Source of the DNA: Pseudomonadota bacterium
GTDB taxonomy: Bacteria > Pseudomonadota > Gammaproteobacteria > Pseudomonadales > Pseudohongiellaceae
DNA length: 49,248 nt
Reading direction: 5' to 3'
NCBI GenBank assembly: GCA_027592275.1
Contig: JAQCKF010000023.1
Span: 1-49,248 of the forward strand
Below, piece after piece: positions 17,206 to 25,612 of this stretch. The notes under the pieces are model-generated. The model was not told where the DNA came from. It ran no database searches and saw only the letters and a list, made by a program, of their open reading frames with translations. A program made the translations under genes and the position numbers. Position 1 is the first letter of the stretch. Every line of letters begins with the position of its first letter.

Positions 17206-18471
17206 ATGGATCTACTGTTAGTTGTACAAGCATTGTTCGGCATCGTGGTTTTCGTTGCGATTGCTGTTGTTCTTAGCGAGCAGCGCACGCTCCCGGGATG
17301 GCGTCTTCTAGTAGCAGGACTGGGTCTGCAATTCCTCTTTGCCTTCGCCGTATTTAATCTCAATTTCCTGCAGCAATTACTGGGTTTGATAAACAGCGGC
17401 GTAAACGCGGTAGTCAATGCAACCGAGAGTGGCACACTGTTTATCTTTGGCTATCTTGGTGGCGACCCGCTCAATGTAGACTATCCGTTTTCCATCAGTG
17501 AGCCTGGCGCCACGATGATATTGGCCTTTCGTATTCTGCCGCTGATGCTAATGTTCACCGTCCTCTCGGCAATCCTCTGGCACTATCGCGTCTTGCCAAT
17601 CATCATCAAGGGCTTCTCTGTTGTTTTACGTAAGAGTTTGAAAGTGAATGGAGCGGTTGGCTTTAGTAGCGCCGCCAACATCTTCATCGGTATGGTCGAA
17701 TCACCGGCGTTGATTCGGCCTTATATAGCAGTGCTAACGCGCAGCGAACTCTTCGTCGTGATGTCCTGCGGCATGGCCACCATCGCCGGTTCGGTCATGG
17801 TTTTTTACTCGATAATCCTGCAGGGAACCTTGGATGATCCGCTAGGCCATATCATTACGGCTTCGGTTATCAGCGCGCCGGCTGCAATCATGATCGCGCT
17901 GATCATGGTGCCGGAAAAGGCCGCGGCGAGCAGCGAGGAGATCGAGCTAAGTGTCGAATACACGAGCTTGATGGATGCGATCACTAAGGGTACCTATGAT
18001 GGCGTGCGCCTAATGGTGAGTGTGGGTGCAATGTTGTTGGTGTTGGTTGCTCTGGTAGCCTTACTCAATAGTTTATTCTCGCTAATCCCGTTTCCCGGTG
18101 ATGACCCGCTTACGCTGCAGCGGTTGTTTGGCTATGCATTCGCACCGATTACCTGGCTGATGGGAATTCCGTGGGCGGAGGCACAAATTGCAGGTGCTTT
18201 AATGGGGACGAAGACTGCTCTGAATGAGCTATTAGCATTTCTGTCCATGGCACAATTACCACCCGGCAGTCTCTCGGAAAAATCGACAGTAATTATGACT
18301 TACGCGCTCTGCGGTTTTGCCAACTTTGGTAGTTTGGGCATCATGATTGCGGGGCTGAGTGGCATGTGTCCGCAGCGGGCAACGGAAATAGTAGAGCTCG
18401 CTCCTAAATCGCTGATCTCGGGAACACTCGCTACTTGCATGACCGGCGCCATCGCTGGTCTATTAAGTTAA
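17206..18471 (+). CDS. NupC/CNT-family concentrative nucleoside transporter
   Basis: 421-residue inner-membrane transporter using an H+ or Na+ gradient to import nucleosides. The N-terminal LQFLFAFAVF segment, the gate region with FSSAANIFIGMVESPALIRPY, and GTKTALNELLAF plus ALCGFANFGSLGIMIAGLSG are signature CNT segments. It follows the 5'-nucleotidase lipoprotein by 28 bp, so the two make a periplasmic nucleotide salvage unit. The ribosome site is weak. Confidence 0.9.
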   Translation: MDLLLVVQALFGIVVFVAIAVVLSEQRTLPGWRLLVAGLGLQFLFAFAVFNLNFLQQLLGLINSGVNAVVNATESGTLFIFGYLGGDPLNVDYPFSISEPGATMILAFRILPLMLMFTVLSAILWHYRVLPIIIKGFSVVLRKSLKVNGAVGFSSAANIFIGMVESPALIRPYIAVLTRSELFVVMSCGMATIAGSVMVFYSIILQGTLDDPLGHIITASVISAPAAIMIALIMVPEKAAASSEEIELSVEYTSLMDAITKGTYDGVRLMVSVGAMLLVLVALVALLNSLFSLIPFPGDDPLTLQRLFGYAFAPITWLMGIPWAEAQIAGALMGTKTALNELLAFLSMAQLPPGSLSEKSTVIMTYALCGFANFGSLGIMIAGLSGMCPQRATEIVELAPKSLISGTLATCMTGAIAGLLS

Positions 18472-18530
18472 TCAGTCCTATTGAGTCCGAGTGTAAGCAT
18501 CACTTAACAATCTGAAAGAGGAAATTTGTT

Positions 18531-19610
18531 ATGACAATCAATCGTCGTCAGTTTTTAAAAAGAAGTGTTGTAGCTGGAATGACTGCGAGTGCTTATTCAT
18601 TAACGTCGCTTGGGGCAGAGAATAGAGTTGTCCGTCCAGCGCCTCTCATGCCCGCGCCGCACTTCGTCGAGAGCAACGGTATTAGTATGGCCGTCTACGA
18701 GAAGGGCGAGGGCCCAGTCGTGTTGTTCTGTCACGGCTGGCCTGAACTGGCATTTAGCTGGCGTGATCAGATAGATGCGGTTGCCGCGGCCGGCTATCGA
18801 GCTATTGCTCCCGATCAACGTGGCTTTGGATTGACTGGCGGTCCAGACGATCCAATGCAATACGATATGCAGATCTTTTGTGACGACCTGGCTGGTCTCT
18901 TGGATGCCAAGGGTATCGACAAGGCGGTATTCTGCGGCCATGACTGGGGTGGTGCTGTGGTTTGGGCAATGGCTAGGCTGTACCCGGATCGTTGTAGTGG
19001 AATTATCGGTTTAAATACTGCGGCGGGTAGGCCTGGAGGACTCCCTCCTGTTGAGAATAGCAAGCCTTCTTCGATAGTCATGACGCCGAACTACTATGTG
19101 GCGACTTTTCAGCAGACCGGACATGCTGAAGCTATATTGGAGAATGACGTTCGACATACATTCGACTTTATTTTGAGTCGAGGTGGTATCTGGGATCAGG
19201 AGGCCTTCGCGCAATTGCCTGAAGATTCTGCGGAACGGCAGATGGATCTGCTCGCGCTGATTCAGCGTGAAGATCCGCCGGGTGACCCGTTTATGTCAGA
19301 GCAAGTCATGCAGTACTTCACACAGACCTACGAGGCGACGGGTTTTGCCAAAGGGCTCAATTGGTATCGCGCGGCTGGGAGAATGGGGCCGATTATGGCT
19401 AGAGCGGCGTCAAGAATCGAAATGCCAAGTCTGTATATAGGTGCAGAGAACGACGTGATCCTGCCGCCGTCATCGGCCGACGGCATGGAGGACTTCATTA
19501 CTGATCTCGAGAAACACACAGTCATGGATAGTGGTCACTGGACACAACAAGAAAAGCCCGCCGAGGTTAATAGAGTGATTGTCGAGTGGCTAAATCGTAA
19601 GATTGCCTAA
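18531..19610 (+). CDS. Tat-exported alpha/beta hydrolase, epoxide-hydrolase-like
   Basis: 359 residues with a twin-arginine signal (NRRQFLKRS then a weakly hydrophobic stretch), so folded before export. The alpha/beta hydrolase core has the oxyanion segment HGWPE (about residue 68-72), the nucleophile elbow GHDWGG with Asp 138, and a C-terminal SGHWTQQEKP with the catalytic His. Asp nucleophile plus HGWPE fits soluble epoxide hydrolases and haloalkane dehalogenase relatives. A strong AGAGGAAA ribosome site is present. Confidence 0.8.
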   Translation: MTINRRQFLKRSVVAGMTASAYSLTSLGAENRVVRPAPLMPAPHFVESNGISMAVYEKGEGPVVLFCHGWPELAFSWRDQIDAVAAAGYRAIAPDQRGFGLTGGPDDPMQYDMQIFCDDLAGLLDAKGIDKAVFCGHDWGGAVVWAMARLYPDRCSGIIGLNTAAGRPGGLPPVENSKPSSIVMTPNYYVATFQQTGHAEAILENDVRHTFDFILSRGGIWDQEAFAQLPEDSAERQMDLLALIQREDPPGDPFMSEQVMQYFTQTYEATGFAKGLNWYRAAGRMGPIMARAASRIEMPSLYIGAENDVILPPSSADGMEDFITDLEKHTVMDSGHWTQQEKPAEVNRVIVEWLNRKIA

Positions 19611-19648
19611 TTCGCCTACACGGGCTTTTCTCTAGTGAATTCGTTATT

Positions 19649-19667
19649 GCCTCGCGCCTCGCGAGGC
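19649..19667. terminator. GC-rich hairpin between convergent genes
   Basis: GCCTCGC (19649-19655) pairs with GCGAGGC (19661-19667) across a five-base loop, and GCCTCGCGAGGC (19656-19667) is also a perfect palindrome. It lies between the convergent hydrolase and peptidase genes but lacks a T-run, so it is only a possible terminator. Confidence 0.3.
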
Positions 19668-19745
19668 ATCGCGAATGTCTTTAAACTCAAGACCCCGTAT
19701 TAATCAGAGAAGATCGAGTGACGACAGGGTAATGAAGAAATTAGC

Positions 19746-21425
19746 TCAGGGGCGTGACGAGCTTGTAGCATCACGTATGCCTTTGAATTCGTTTCCTTCA
19801 AGCCAATTAGGAAAGCTAGACTCACGACTCAGCTTACTGGCGACATCGAAGTACAAAAGTATGTCTTGTGCTGCGCCCTCTAAGTTCCAGTTCGGATCGT
19901 ATTCGTCCGACGGCGCGTGATAGCGATTTTCATTGTAGTCCTGCGCCTGCTCTGCTCCCCATTGTTTTCCAAACTCTACGCTGTCTTCACCGGACTCGGC
20001 GTAGAGGGCAGGTACGCCAGCCTTGGCAAAATTGAAATGGTCAGAGCGGTAGTAGTAACCACGCTCGGGATTGGGTTCTTCAACGAGATGGCGGCCCTGA
20101 GCAGTAGCGGCCTCTTCAAGATAGGCTTCTAACTCGCTGCTACCATTTCCCACCACGACGATGTCATGCATCGGGCCGTAGGTATTGAGCACGTCTATAT
20201 TGATATTCGCGACGGTGGTGGCCAGTGGAAATACTGGATGCTCGGCATACCAGCGCGAGCCTAGCAGACCCGATTCTTCGGCGGTGACTGCAAGGAAGAC
20301 AACGCTGCGTGGCGCTGGACCCGCATCGGCATGCATCTTTGCCATAGTCAGAAGCGCTGCTGTGCCTGTGGCGTTATCTGCAGCGCCATTGTAGATATTG
20401 TCACCAGGCAGTTCAGGGTTAACACCGAGGTGATCCCAGTGCGCGGTATAGATAATTGTCTCTGCTGGTCTTTGTGTGCCAGGGATCATCGCGATCACAT
20501 TTTGTGATTCAGATGTTCGCACTGAATTTTGAATTGTCACCGACGCTGTAATGTCTCCCAAAGGTACGGCGGAAAAGCCTGGCTGTGCTGCCGTGGCCTT
20601 GAGCTCTTGATAATTTAAACCGGCGCCTGCGAATAGAGATTCGGCGGAATCTAAAGTTAGCCAGCCTTCGATATCATTCTTGTCGCTATTGAGGTTGTCC
20701 GCCTGCAATCCAATCTGAGGGCCAGACCAGCTGCCGCTTACGACTTCCCAACCGTATCCCGCCGGTCCGGTCTCGTGCACGATCAATGCGCCCGCGGCAC
20801 CTTGTCTTGCCGCCTCTTCATATTTGTAAGTCCAGCGGCCGTAGTAGGTCATGGCATTGCCATTGAACACATCTGGGTCTTGTGTGGCGTAGCCGGGATC
20901 GTTCACGAGAATGACTACCGTCTTGCCTGCTACATCGATGCCCGCATAGTCGTTCCAATTTCTTTCCGGTGCTACCACGCCATAGCCGACGAATACGAGT
21001 TCGCTATCGACAAGGGAAGTAGTTGGGATTTGCTGCTGGCTACCGACCATCATTTCGGTAGCGTATTCCAGCTCGGCATCATAGTTGCTGCCACTGAACC
21101 TGAGCACCGCGTCGCTGGCTGTAGTGATATCAGTAACGGAAACGCTCTGAAAATAGGAGTCGCCATTGCCCGGGCCGATACCAAGCGCCTCGAACTCAGA
21201 GCGCAGGTAGTTGATGGTCTTCTCTTCGCCTGGCGTGGCTGGCGCGCGTCCCTCGAACTCATCTGAGGCTAGCACAGCGATGTGTTCGTGTAGCATCGCT
21301 TCGATTTCTGCTGTCTGAGATGCTGCCTCGACAGTTGGCTCGAGTAATTCATCCGTCTCTGGGCTGCAGCCAATGAGCACTGCGCTGCTGAATAGGGATA
21401 GGCTAAGTAGTTGTAGTGGCTTCAT
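19746..21425 (-). CDS. M28-family zinc peptidase lipoprotein
   Basis: 559 residues with a lipobox (VLIGC, Cys 20). A protease-associated (PA) domain spans about 140-290, followed by the M28 peptidase domain with metal ligands and catalytic residues in TAHWDHLG (327-332), NGAADN (Asp 350) and AEESGLLGS (Glu 383-384). A conserved His in YRSDHFNFAKAGVPAL completes the site. It should be a membrane-anchored periplasmic or outer-membrane aminopeptidase. It is divergent from the BlaI/BlaR1 pair and shares that intergenic region, so it may be one of its targets. Confidence 0.9.
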   Translation of the reverse strand: MKPLQLLSLSLFSSAVLIGCSPETDELLEPTVEAASQTAEIEAMLHEHIAVLASDEFEGRAPATPGEEKTINYLRSEFEALGIGPGNGDSYFQSVSVTDITTASDAVLRFSGSNYDAELEYATEMMVGSQQQIPTTSLVDSELVFVGYGVVAPERNWNDYAGIDVAGKTVVILVNDPGYATQDPDVFNGNAMTYYGRWTYKYEEAARQGAAGALIVHETGPAGYGWEVVSGSWSGPQIGLQADNLNSDKNDIEGWLTLDSAESLFAGAGLNYQELKATAAQPGFSAVPLGDITASVTIQNSVRTSESQNVIAMIPGTQRPAETIIYTAHWDHLGVNPELPGDNIYNGAADNATGTAALLTMAKMHADAGPAPRSVVFLAVTAEESGLLGSRWYAEHPVFPLATTVANINIDVLNTYGPMHDIVVVGNGSSELEAYLEEAATAQGRHLVEEPNPERGYYYRSDHFNFAKAGVPALYAESGEDSVEFGKQWGAEQAQDYNENRYHAPSDEYDPNWNLEGAAQDILLYFDVASKLSRESSFPNWLEGNEFKGIRDATSSSRP

Positions 21426-21575
21426 TATTTTCTCGACTAATTTGGTAGAACACAGGGGCGCAGAGTAACGGCATTGGCACTGCGCAGTCTATAGCTCTCC
21501 TGCTTACTACCCCATGGCTGCACAATCTAGGGCAGCCAACATTGAGCCCTATTCTAAGAAACCCCCAAAAAAGAG

Positions 21576-21630
21576 TTGACAATAATTCCCTATGTGTTAA
21601 TTTTTTAACATTGTGCTAATAAATTAACAC
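21576..21630 (+). promoter_or_regulatory. Tandem operator-like palindromes upstream of blaI-like gene
   Basis: Two 18-bp imperfect palindromes with the same plan (GTGTTAA, four bases, TTAACAY) occupy 21594-21611 and 21613-21630, 19 bp centre to centre. A consensus TTGACA (21576-21581) lies directly before the first one, so the operators would cover the -10 region. Such tandem palindromes are expected for self-repression by a dimeric BlaI/MecI-type regulator. Confidence 0.65.
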
Positions 21631-21677
21631 GTGCCATTAGGTCGTGTAATTATTTCTACTATCGAAGGGGTTTAGGC

Positions 21678-22100
21678 ATGAGTAAGGCAAGTAAATTGAG
21701 CCGGCGTGAACGGCAAATGATGGACGTTATCTATCGTCTTGGCGAGGCCAGTGCCAAGGACGTGATGGAGAATATCGAAGACCCTCCTAGTTATTCTTCT
21801 GTAAGAACATTGCTTAGAAAGCTGGTTGAGAAGGGACATGTTAATCACCGAGAGAGCGGTCTGAAGTATGTTTACTATCCGCTGGTGGAAAGAAAAGCCG
21901 CATCAAAGTCCGCCTTGTCTAATCTGGTGAAAACGTTTTTCAGTGGTTCACCATTACAAGCAGTGAACTCCTTGCTGGATATGGACAGCAATGAAATTTC
22001 CGATGAGGAGCTGGAGCATCTGCAGGCGCTTATTCTCGAAAAGAAGAAGGAAAACAAGAAACGCGAAAAAACAACGGCGAAGAAAAAGAGAGGAAACTAA
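21678..22100 (+). CDS. BlaI/MecI/CopY-family transcriptional repressor
   Basis: 140 residues. The N-terminal winged helix matches the family: LSRRERQMMDVIYRLGEASAKDVMENIEDPPSYSSVRTLLRKLVEKGHVNH. A dimerisation region follows, where such repressors are cut by their BlaR1 partner, and the end is Lys-rich. It is preceded by an AAGGGG ribosome site and followed two bases later by the BlaR1-like gene. In this family the sensor peptidase inactivates the repressor when an envelope signal arrives. No beta-lactamase is adjacent; the divergent M28 peptidase is the nearest candidate target. Confidence 0.9.
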   Translation: MSKASKLSRRERQMMDVIYRLGEASAKDVMENIEDPPSYSSVRTLLRKLVEKGHVNHRESGLKYVYYPLVERKAASKSALSNLVKTFFSGSPLQAVNSLLDMDSNEISDEELEHLQALILEKKKENKKREKTTAKKKRGN

Positions 22101-22102
22101 CA

Positions 22103-23466
22103 ATGGAAAATATTACATCATTCGATTCTCTAATCGTGATCTTGGGTGATCAGCCATTGCTGCAGTACAGCCTGGACTTGTTACTAAAGTCATCGATAAT
22201 CATTGGGCTGACATATTTGATCGCTAAGGTTTTTCGTCACACGCTATCTAACAATAGCTCGCACCTGCTTTGGATGAATAGCATGTTGTGTGTAGCGCTG
22301 TTACCTCTGGGCATGTTTATTCTTTCCTCGTTCCCGACGGCCTTTTAGACGCCGGACCGATTGCAGTGATAACTATTCAATCAACTTCTGCCGGTGCTGT
22401 AGAGATTGCTGAACAAGGATGGGGGCCGCTACTGGGGCTTAGCTACACGCTAGTGGCTTCCTTACTGCTCCTGAGGTTATGGTTTTCGGCAGTTGCTCTT
22501 AGGCGAATCAACGCTGACGCGGTTTTCTGCGCGGATAAATCAATCCTCGTACAGCAGAGGCGAGTCTGTGAATTTCTCGAAATATCTCGAACTGTCCGAG
22601 TCAAATTTAGTGAAGACATCGCATCTCCTATGTCCTTCGGCTTATTCACACCGGTGGTGATTTTGCCTAGTGCCGCGAGCGCATGGACCGCTTCCACAAT
22701 TGAAGATGTCATGGTGCATGAGCTTAGTCATATCAAACGTCTGGATTGGCCGGCGATGCTTTTCTGTCATGTGCTGACTAGCTTGTTCTGGATAAACCCG
22801 CTGCTTTGGTTTGCTAAGGGTCGAGTCAATGAAGCAGCAGAGCAAGCCTGTGATGCGGCGGTACTTCGATATGGCAAAGATGGTGTTGGCTACGCCGAGG
22901 ATTTACTTCGATTAGCTAGAGAAAGCTTGGCAAACAAGCAGGCGCCACTGTTGGCTCAATTAATGTTCGATGAGAGTAACTTGACTATGAGAATTCGAAA
23001 CATATTAGATGGGAAGTTGATTGGAAAAGCGAGCAAGGTATTTATCTTCGGTTTAACCTTTAGTGCTTTACTGGTAGTGAGTGCCTGTAGTGGTGTTAAC
23101 CTATTCGGATCGAACCTTGCGGATCAAGAAATTTTGCCAACGGTGGCTGAGCCACCACAATATCCTACAAGGGCCGCTAACGAGGGCATCGAGGGCTGGA
23201 CTTTGCTGAGTTTTACAGTGACAGCTGATGGTCTGGTTGAGGAAAATTCAGTCAAAGTTCTCGATGCAGAGCCTGCAGAAATATTTGATCGGACTTCAAT
23301 CAGGGCTGCCCAAAAATTTGAATTTCAGCCGCGAATTCGTAATGGCAGGGCAGTCGATATTCCAGGAGTACAATATGTGTTTAGATTCGAATTAGAAGAT
23401 GACGGGGTTGAGGAAATCACTGAAGGACAGCGTACTCCGCCTCACGCAAGATCTAGTAGAAACTAA
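22103..23466 (+). pseudogene. BlaR1/MecR1-like M56 sensor peptidase with TonB-like C-terminus, frameshifted
   Basis: Two overlapping frames together make one protein of about 454 residues. Frame one (22103-22348) carries the first two membrane helices (LLLKSSIIIGLTYLIAK, HLLWMNSMLCVALLPLG) and stops at TAG just after a run of four T. The continuing frame starts in the same place and carries a third helix, the M56 zinc motif HELSH in a cytoplasmic loop, a fourth helix, and a C-terminal TonB-like domain (PPQYPTRAANEGIEGW, VQYVFRFEL). One extra T at 22341-22344 would restore an open frame (AFLDAG). It is either a genuine inactivating deletion or a sequence error. It would sense the periplasm and cut the BlaI-like repressor encoded two bases upstream. 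Confidence 0.8.
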
Positions 23467-23482
23467 TAGTAGTGTTTCTCAT

Positions 23483-23515
23483 TAGTGGTTCAAATTCCTA
23501 GAAATTGAACCACTA
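23483..23515. terminator. Hairpin between convergent genes
   Basis: TAGTGGTTCAA (23483-23493) and TTGAACCACTA (23505-23515) form an 11-bp stem between the BlaR1-like gene and the convergent DUF1653 gene. No T-run follows on either strand, so terminator activity is possible but not certain. Confidence 0.5.
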
Positions 23516-23537
23516 GGTTCTTCGGCATAGGGATGGA

Positions 23538-23768
23538 TTAGTTTTTATCGGCGCCAATAAATTCAAAACGTTTTAGGGTTTTTCCTTCACGTTCTATCGT
23601 CTCAAAAAACATGTCTAAGGGTCTAACCCAGAGTCCACGCTCGCCATATAGGGCGCGATAGATCACCACCGGCTCCTGAGTTTCGCTGTGATGAGCGAGC
23701 TCAACCACCTCGTATTCGTTGCCCTTGAAGTGGCGGTACTTTCCTTTCTTGAACACAGTCTCATTCAT
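23538..23768 (-). CDS. DUF1653 domain protein
   Basis: 76 residues, a whole DUF1653 domain: GKYRHFKGNEYEVVELAHHSETQEPVVIYRALYGERGLWVRPLDMFFE. This small beta-rich domain is widespread in bacteria, and its function is not established. Its ATG overlaps the stop of the CnrX-like gene by four bases (23765-23768), so translation is probably coupled and it belongs to the ECF-sigma operon. Confidence 0.85.
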   Translation of the reverse strand: MNETVFKKGKYRHFKGNEYEVVELAHHSETQEPVVIYRALYGERGLWVRPLDMFFETIEREGKTLKRFEFIGADKN

Positions 23769-24316
23769 TGATTTGCATCTGTTGGTGGTGGTGAAGGAGG
23801 GGGCCGTTGACCATCTGGTCCGCCGGGCCCTCTGAATCCGGGTCCGCCGTCTCTACCTCTAAAACCATCGCGACCATCTCGTGGCCCGCGACGCTGAACG
23901 AATTCCAGAGCTGCCTGTCTTTCATCCTCGGATAGTAGCCCGAGAATATCGCTAGTCTGATCGTGAGACAGCGCCTGATAGCGAATGCTGGCTTCACGCA
24001 GGTCGGCGAATGCGGCATTAAGGGCATTCGCATCGAATGGCTGAGCTGACATTAGATCATTAACTTGTCGCTGAGTGTTCATCATCTCGCGACGTATCGG
24101 GCCTATCTCAGAGAAGCTTTCTCGCAGCTGTGGTTCCAATTCGCTTCTGCGTGATTCTTCCAGGTCGTGTACAAGCCAGCCTACATTCGGTGGCAGTGGC
24201 CTGCCGAATCGTTCGTCGTCATAGTTCGCAACGCGATAGGCTATACCTCCCACGAAGAATAGATTTATCGATATCGAGAACAGCAGGCCTATAAGCAAAA
24301 TTCTTTTTTTAGTCAT
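23765..24316 (-). CDS. CnrX/ZraP-like periplasmic metal-sensor protein
   Basis: 183 residues: one N-terminal membrane helix (LLIGLLFSISINLFFVGGIA), then a helical periplasmic region with PPNVGWLVHDLEESRRSELEPQLRE and paired helices typical of the heavy-metal-resistance/LTXXQ group (CnrX, ZraP, CpxP relatives), then a Gly/Arg/Pro-rich tail of about 40 residues. In Cupriavidus CnrX binds metal and releases the sigma factor CnrH through CnrY. Here the same order of sigma, small membrane protein and sensor is seen. No obvious His-rich metal site is present in the mature helices, so the signal may be something other than Ni or Co. Confidence 0.7.
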   Translation of the reverse strand: MTKKRILLIGLLFSISINLFFVGGIAYRVANYDDERFGRPLPPNVGWLVHDLEESRRSELEPQLRESFSEIGPIRREMMNTQRQVNDLMSAQPFDANALNAAFADLREASIRYQALSHDQTSDILGLLSEDERQAALEFVQRRGPRDGRDGFRGRDGGPGFRGPGGPDGQRPPPSPPPTDANQ

Positions 24317-24318
24317 GA

Positions 24319-24768
24319 CTAGAAATTGGTCTCTGTGTAGTCGGTTAAAGATAACATCGCAAGCTCGTCGTCCCAGTACTGAAAACCATCGTCTTCGATG
24401 CCAATACCAAAACTAAAATAATTGCCTAACACAATTCCGAATACTAAAGGGATGCACGCGGCTATAGCAGGGCGCCAAAATTGTTTGCCAAAATATTCAT
24501 CTGGTATCAGCCAGCTCAACACTTCTTCAAAGAAATTCTGATTGCGCTCCGGTAGTAGTTGATTTAGTACTCGAGTTTCCAGGCCGGGAAAACTTGGTAC
24601 TTCTAGTTTTGCCATAGACTCATCAACTTGCCATTGCTGGTTGAGCAGCATCCTGGCCTCAACATTGTTGGCGACGAAGGATTCGCATTCGCCACGCAAG
24701 CTTTTCGGCCAGTGAGCAGGCTCGGAGCCATGAAGATCGATGATTCGTGTAAATTCGTCTAGGGTCAT
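24319..24768 (-). CDS. Putative anti-sigma factor, single-pass membrane protein
   Basis: 149 residues from ATG 24768, chosen for the AGGAACT ribosome site just before it; the frame opens 12 codons earlier. The cytoplasmic N-terminal part (MTLDEFTRIIDLHGSEPAHWP) is followed by one membrane helix at roughly residues 98-120 (IAACIPLVFGIVLGNYF) and a short acidic tail. The gene lies between an ECF sigma gene and a CnrX-like sensor gene, the position of an anti-sigma factor. No zinc (ZAS) motif is seen. The role is inferred from context. Confidence 0.6.
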   Translation of the reverse strand: MTLDEFTRIIDLHGSEPAHWPKSLRGECESFVANNVEARMLLNQQWQVDESMAKLEVPSFPGLETRVLNQLLPERNQNFFEEVLSWLIPDEYFGKQFWRPAIAACIPLVFGIVLGNYFSFGIGIEDDGFQYWDDELAMLSLTDYTETNF

Positions 24769-24819
24769 CAAAGTTCCTATTCCGTTTAATCCTTGTTTGT
24801 CCAAACATTCTTTCTATTG

Positions 24820-25392
24820 TTAGATATTAGTTGTTAACTTCTCGCGTAAGCTACGCTTGGCTCTAGCAATTGCAGATTCCAAAGCCTTAACAGAGATATT
24901 CATGATAGCAGCAGCCTCTTTGTTGGAGAATCCCTGATAGTGACACAGGCTCAAGGCACTTCGTTGATTCTCTGGTAGAGCGCTTAGTGCTTCTCGTAAC
25001 AGTTTCGTCTTGTCGTTAGTTTCCTCATTTGACTCTTCACTAGTAGATGGTGAGTCAGCCGCTTCGTCATCGAAACTGTCTTGTGTTTGCATCCTACCGT
25101 GTTTGCGCAGGTAGTCTATGCAGAGATTATGGGTGATGCGATGGAGCCAGGTAGTTAGCTTCGACTTTTCTGTATTCCACTTTTGCGCATTGGTCCATAG
25201 TCTGAGAAATACCTCCTGCGTGATGTCCTCGGTATCCTTCTGGTTTCCCAGGAGTCGATACGCGTAATGACTGATTGATTTGAGGTACCGTTTGACCAAT
25301 CTCTGATAGGCGGATCTGCTGCCCACGCAAACTGCTTGCATCAACTCTTGGTCAGTTATTTCGGTATTGCTTGGTTCGTTAGAAGTAGACAA
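24820..25392 (-). CDS. ECF-family RNA polymerase sigma factor
   Basis: 190 residues with region 2 (YRLLGNQKDTEDITQEVFLRLW, TTWLHRITHNLCIDYLRK) and region 4 (LPENQRSALSLCHYQGFSNKEAAAIMNISVKALESAIARAKRSL), separated by an acidic Ser/Glu-rich linker. It redirects RNA polymerase to target promoters, probably in response to an envelope signal sensed through the two downstream genes. It starts at ATG 25392, about 220 bp from the upstream EF-hand gene on the same strand. That interval holds nothing recognised. Confidence 0.9.
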   Translation of the reverse strand: MSTSNEPSNTEITDQELMQAVCVGSRSAYQRLVKRYLKSISHYAYRLLGNQKDTEDITQEVFLRLWTNAQKWNTEKSKLTTWLHRITHNLCIDYLRKHGRMQTQDSFDDEAADSPSTSEESNEETNDKTKLLREALSALPENQRSALSLCHYQGFSNKEAAAIMNISVKALESAIARAKRSLREKLTTNI

Positions 25393-25612
25393 TGTTTAGC
25401 TTGTGCCCTGTTGCTCGCTCTCTGCGGTACCTTATCCTGCGTCCGCCATATACTCTATCGTACAATTCGCCGAGCACGGCAGTACGCGGCGGCGTCATGC
25501 CCGAATCAACTTGTCTGTCTACTGAACGTACTTCTTACGCAATACTATTCACTAATCGCCTTCCTTGGCTACCCTTCTCTTAGTGAGACTATCAATGGTT
25601 CTTTCTTTGGAC

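Noticed and set aside
22335..22350. Programmed -1 ribosomal frameshift in the BlaR1-like gene
   Set aside because: The required direction is -1, but no X-XXY-YYZ slippery heptamer is present in the correct frame, and the same T-run lesion occurs in an unrelated esterase gene. A deletion or sequence error is simpler.
23483..23515. tRNA T-arm-like GGTTCAAATTC
   Set aside because: The surrounding bases form only a single hairpin, with no acceptor, D or anticodon arms.
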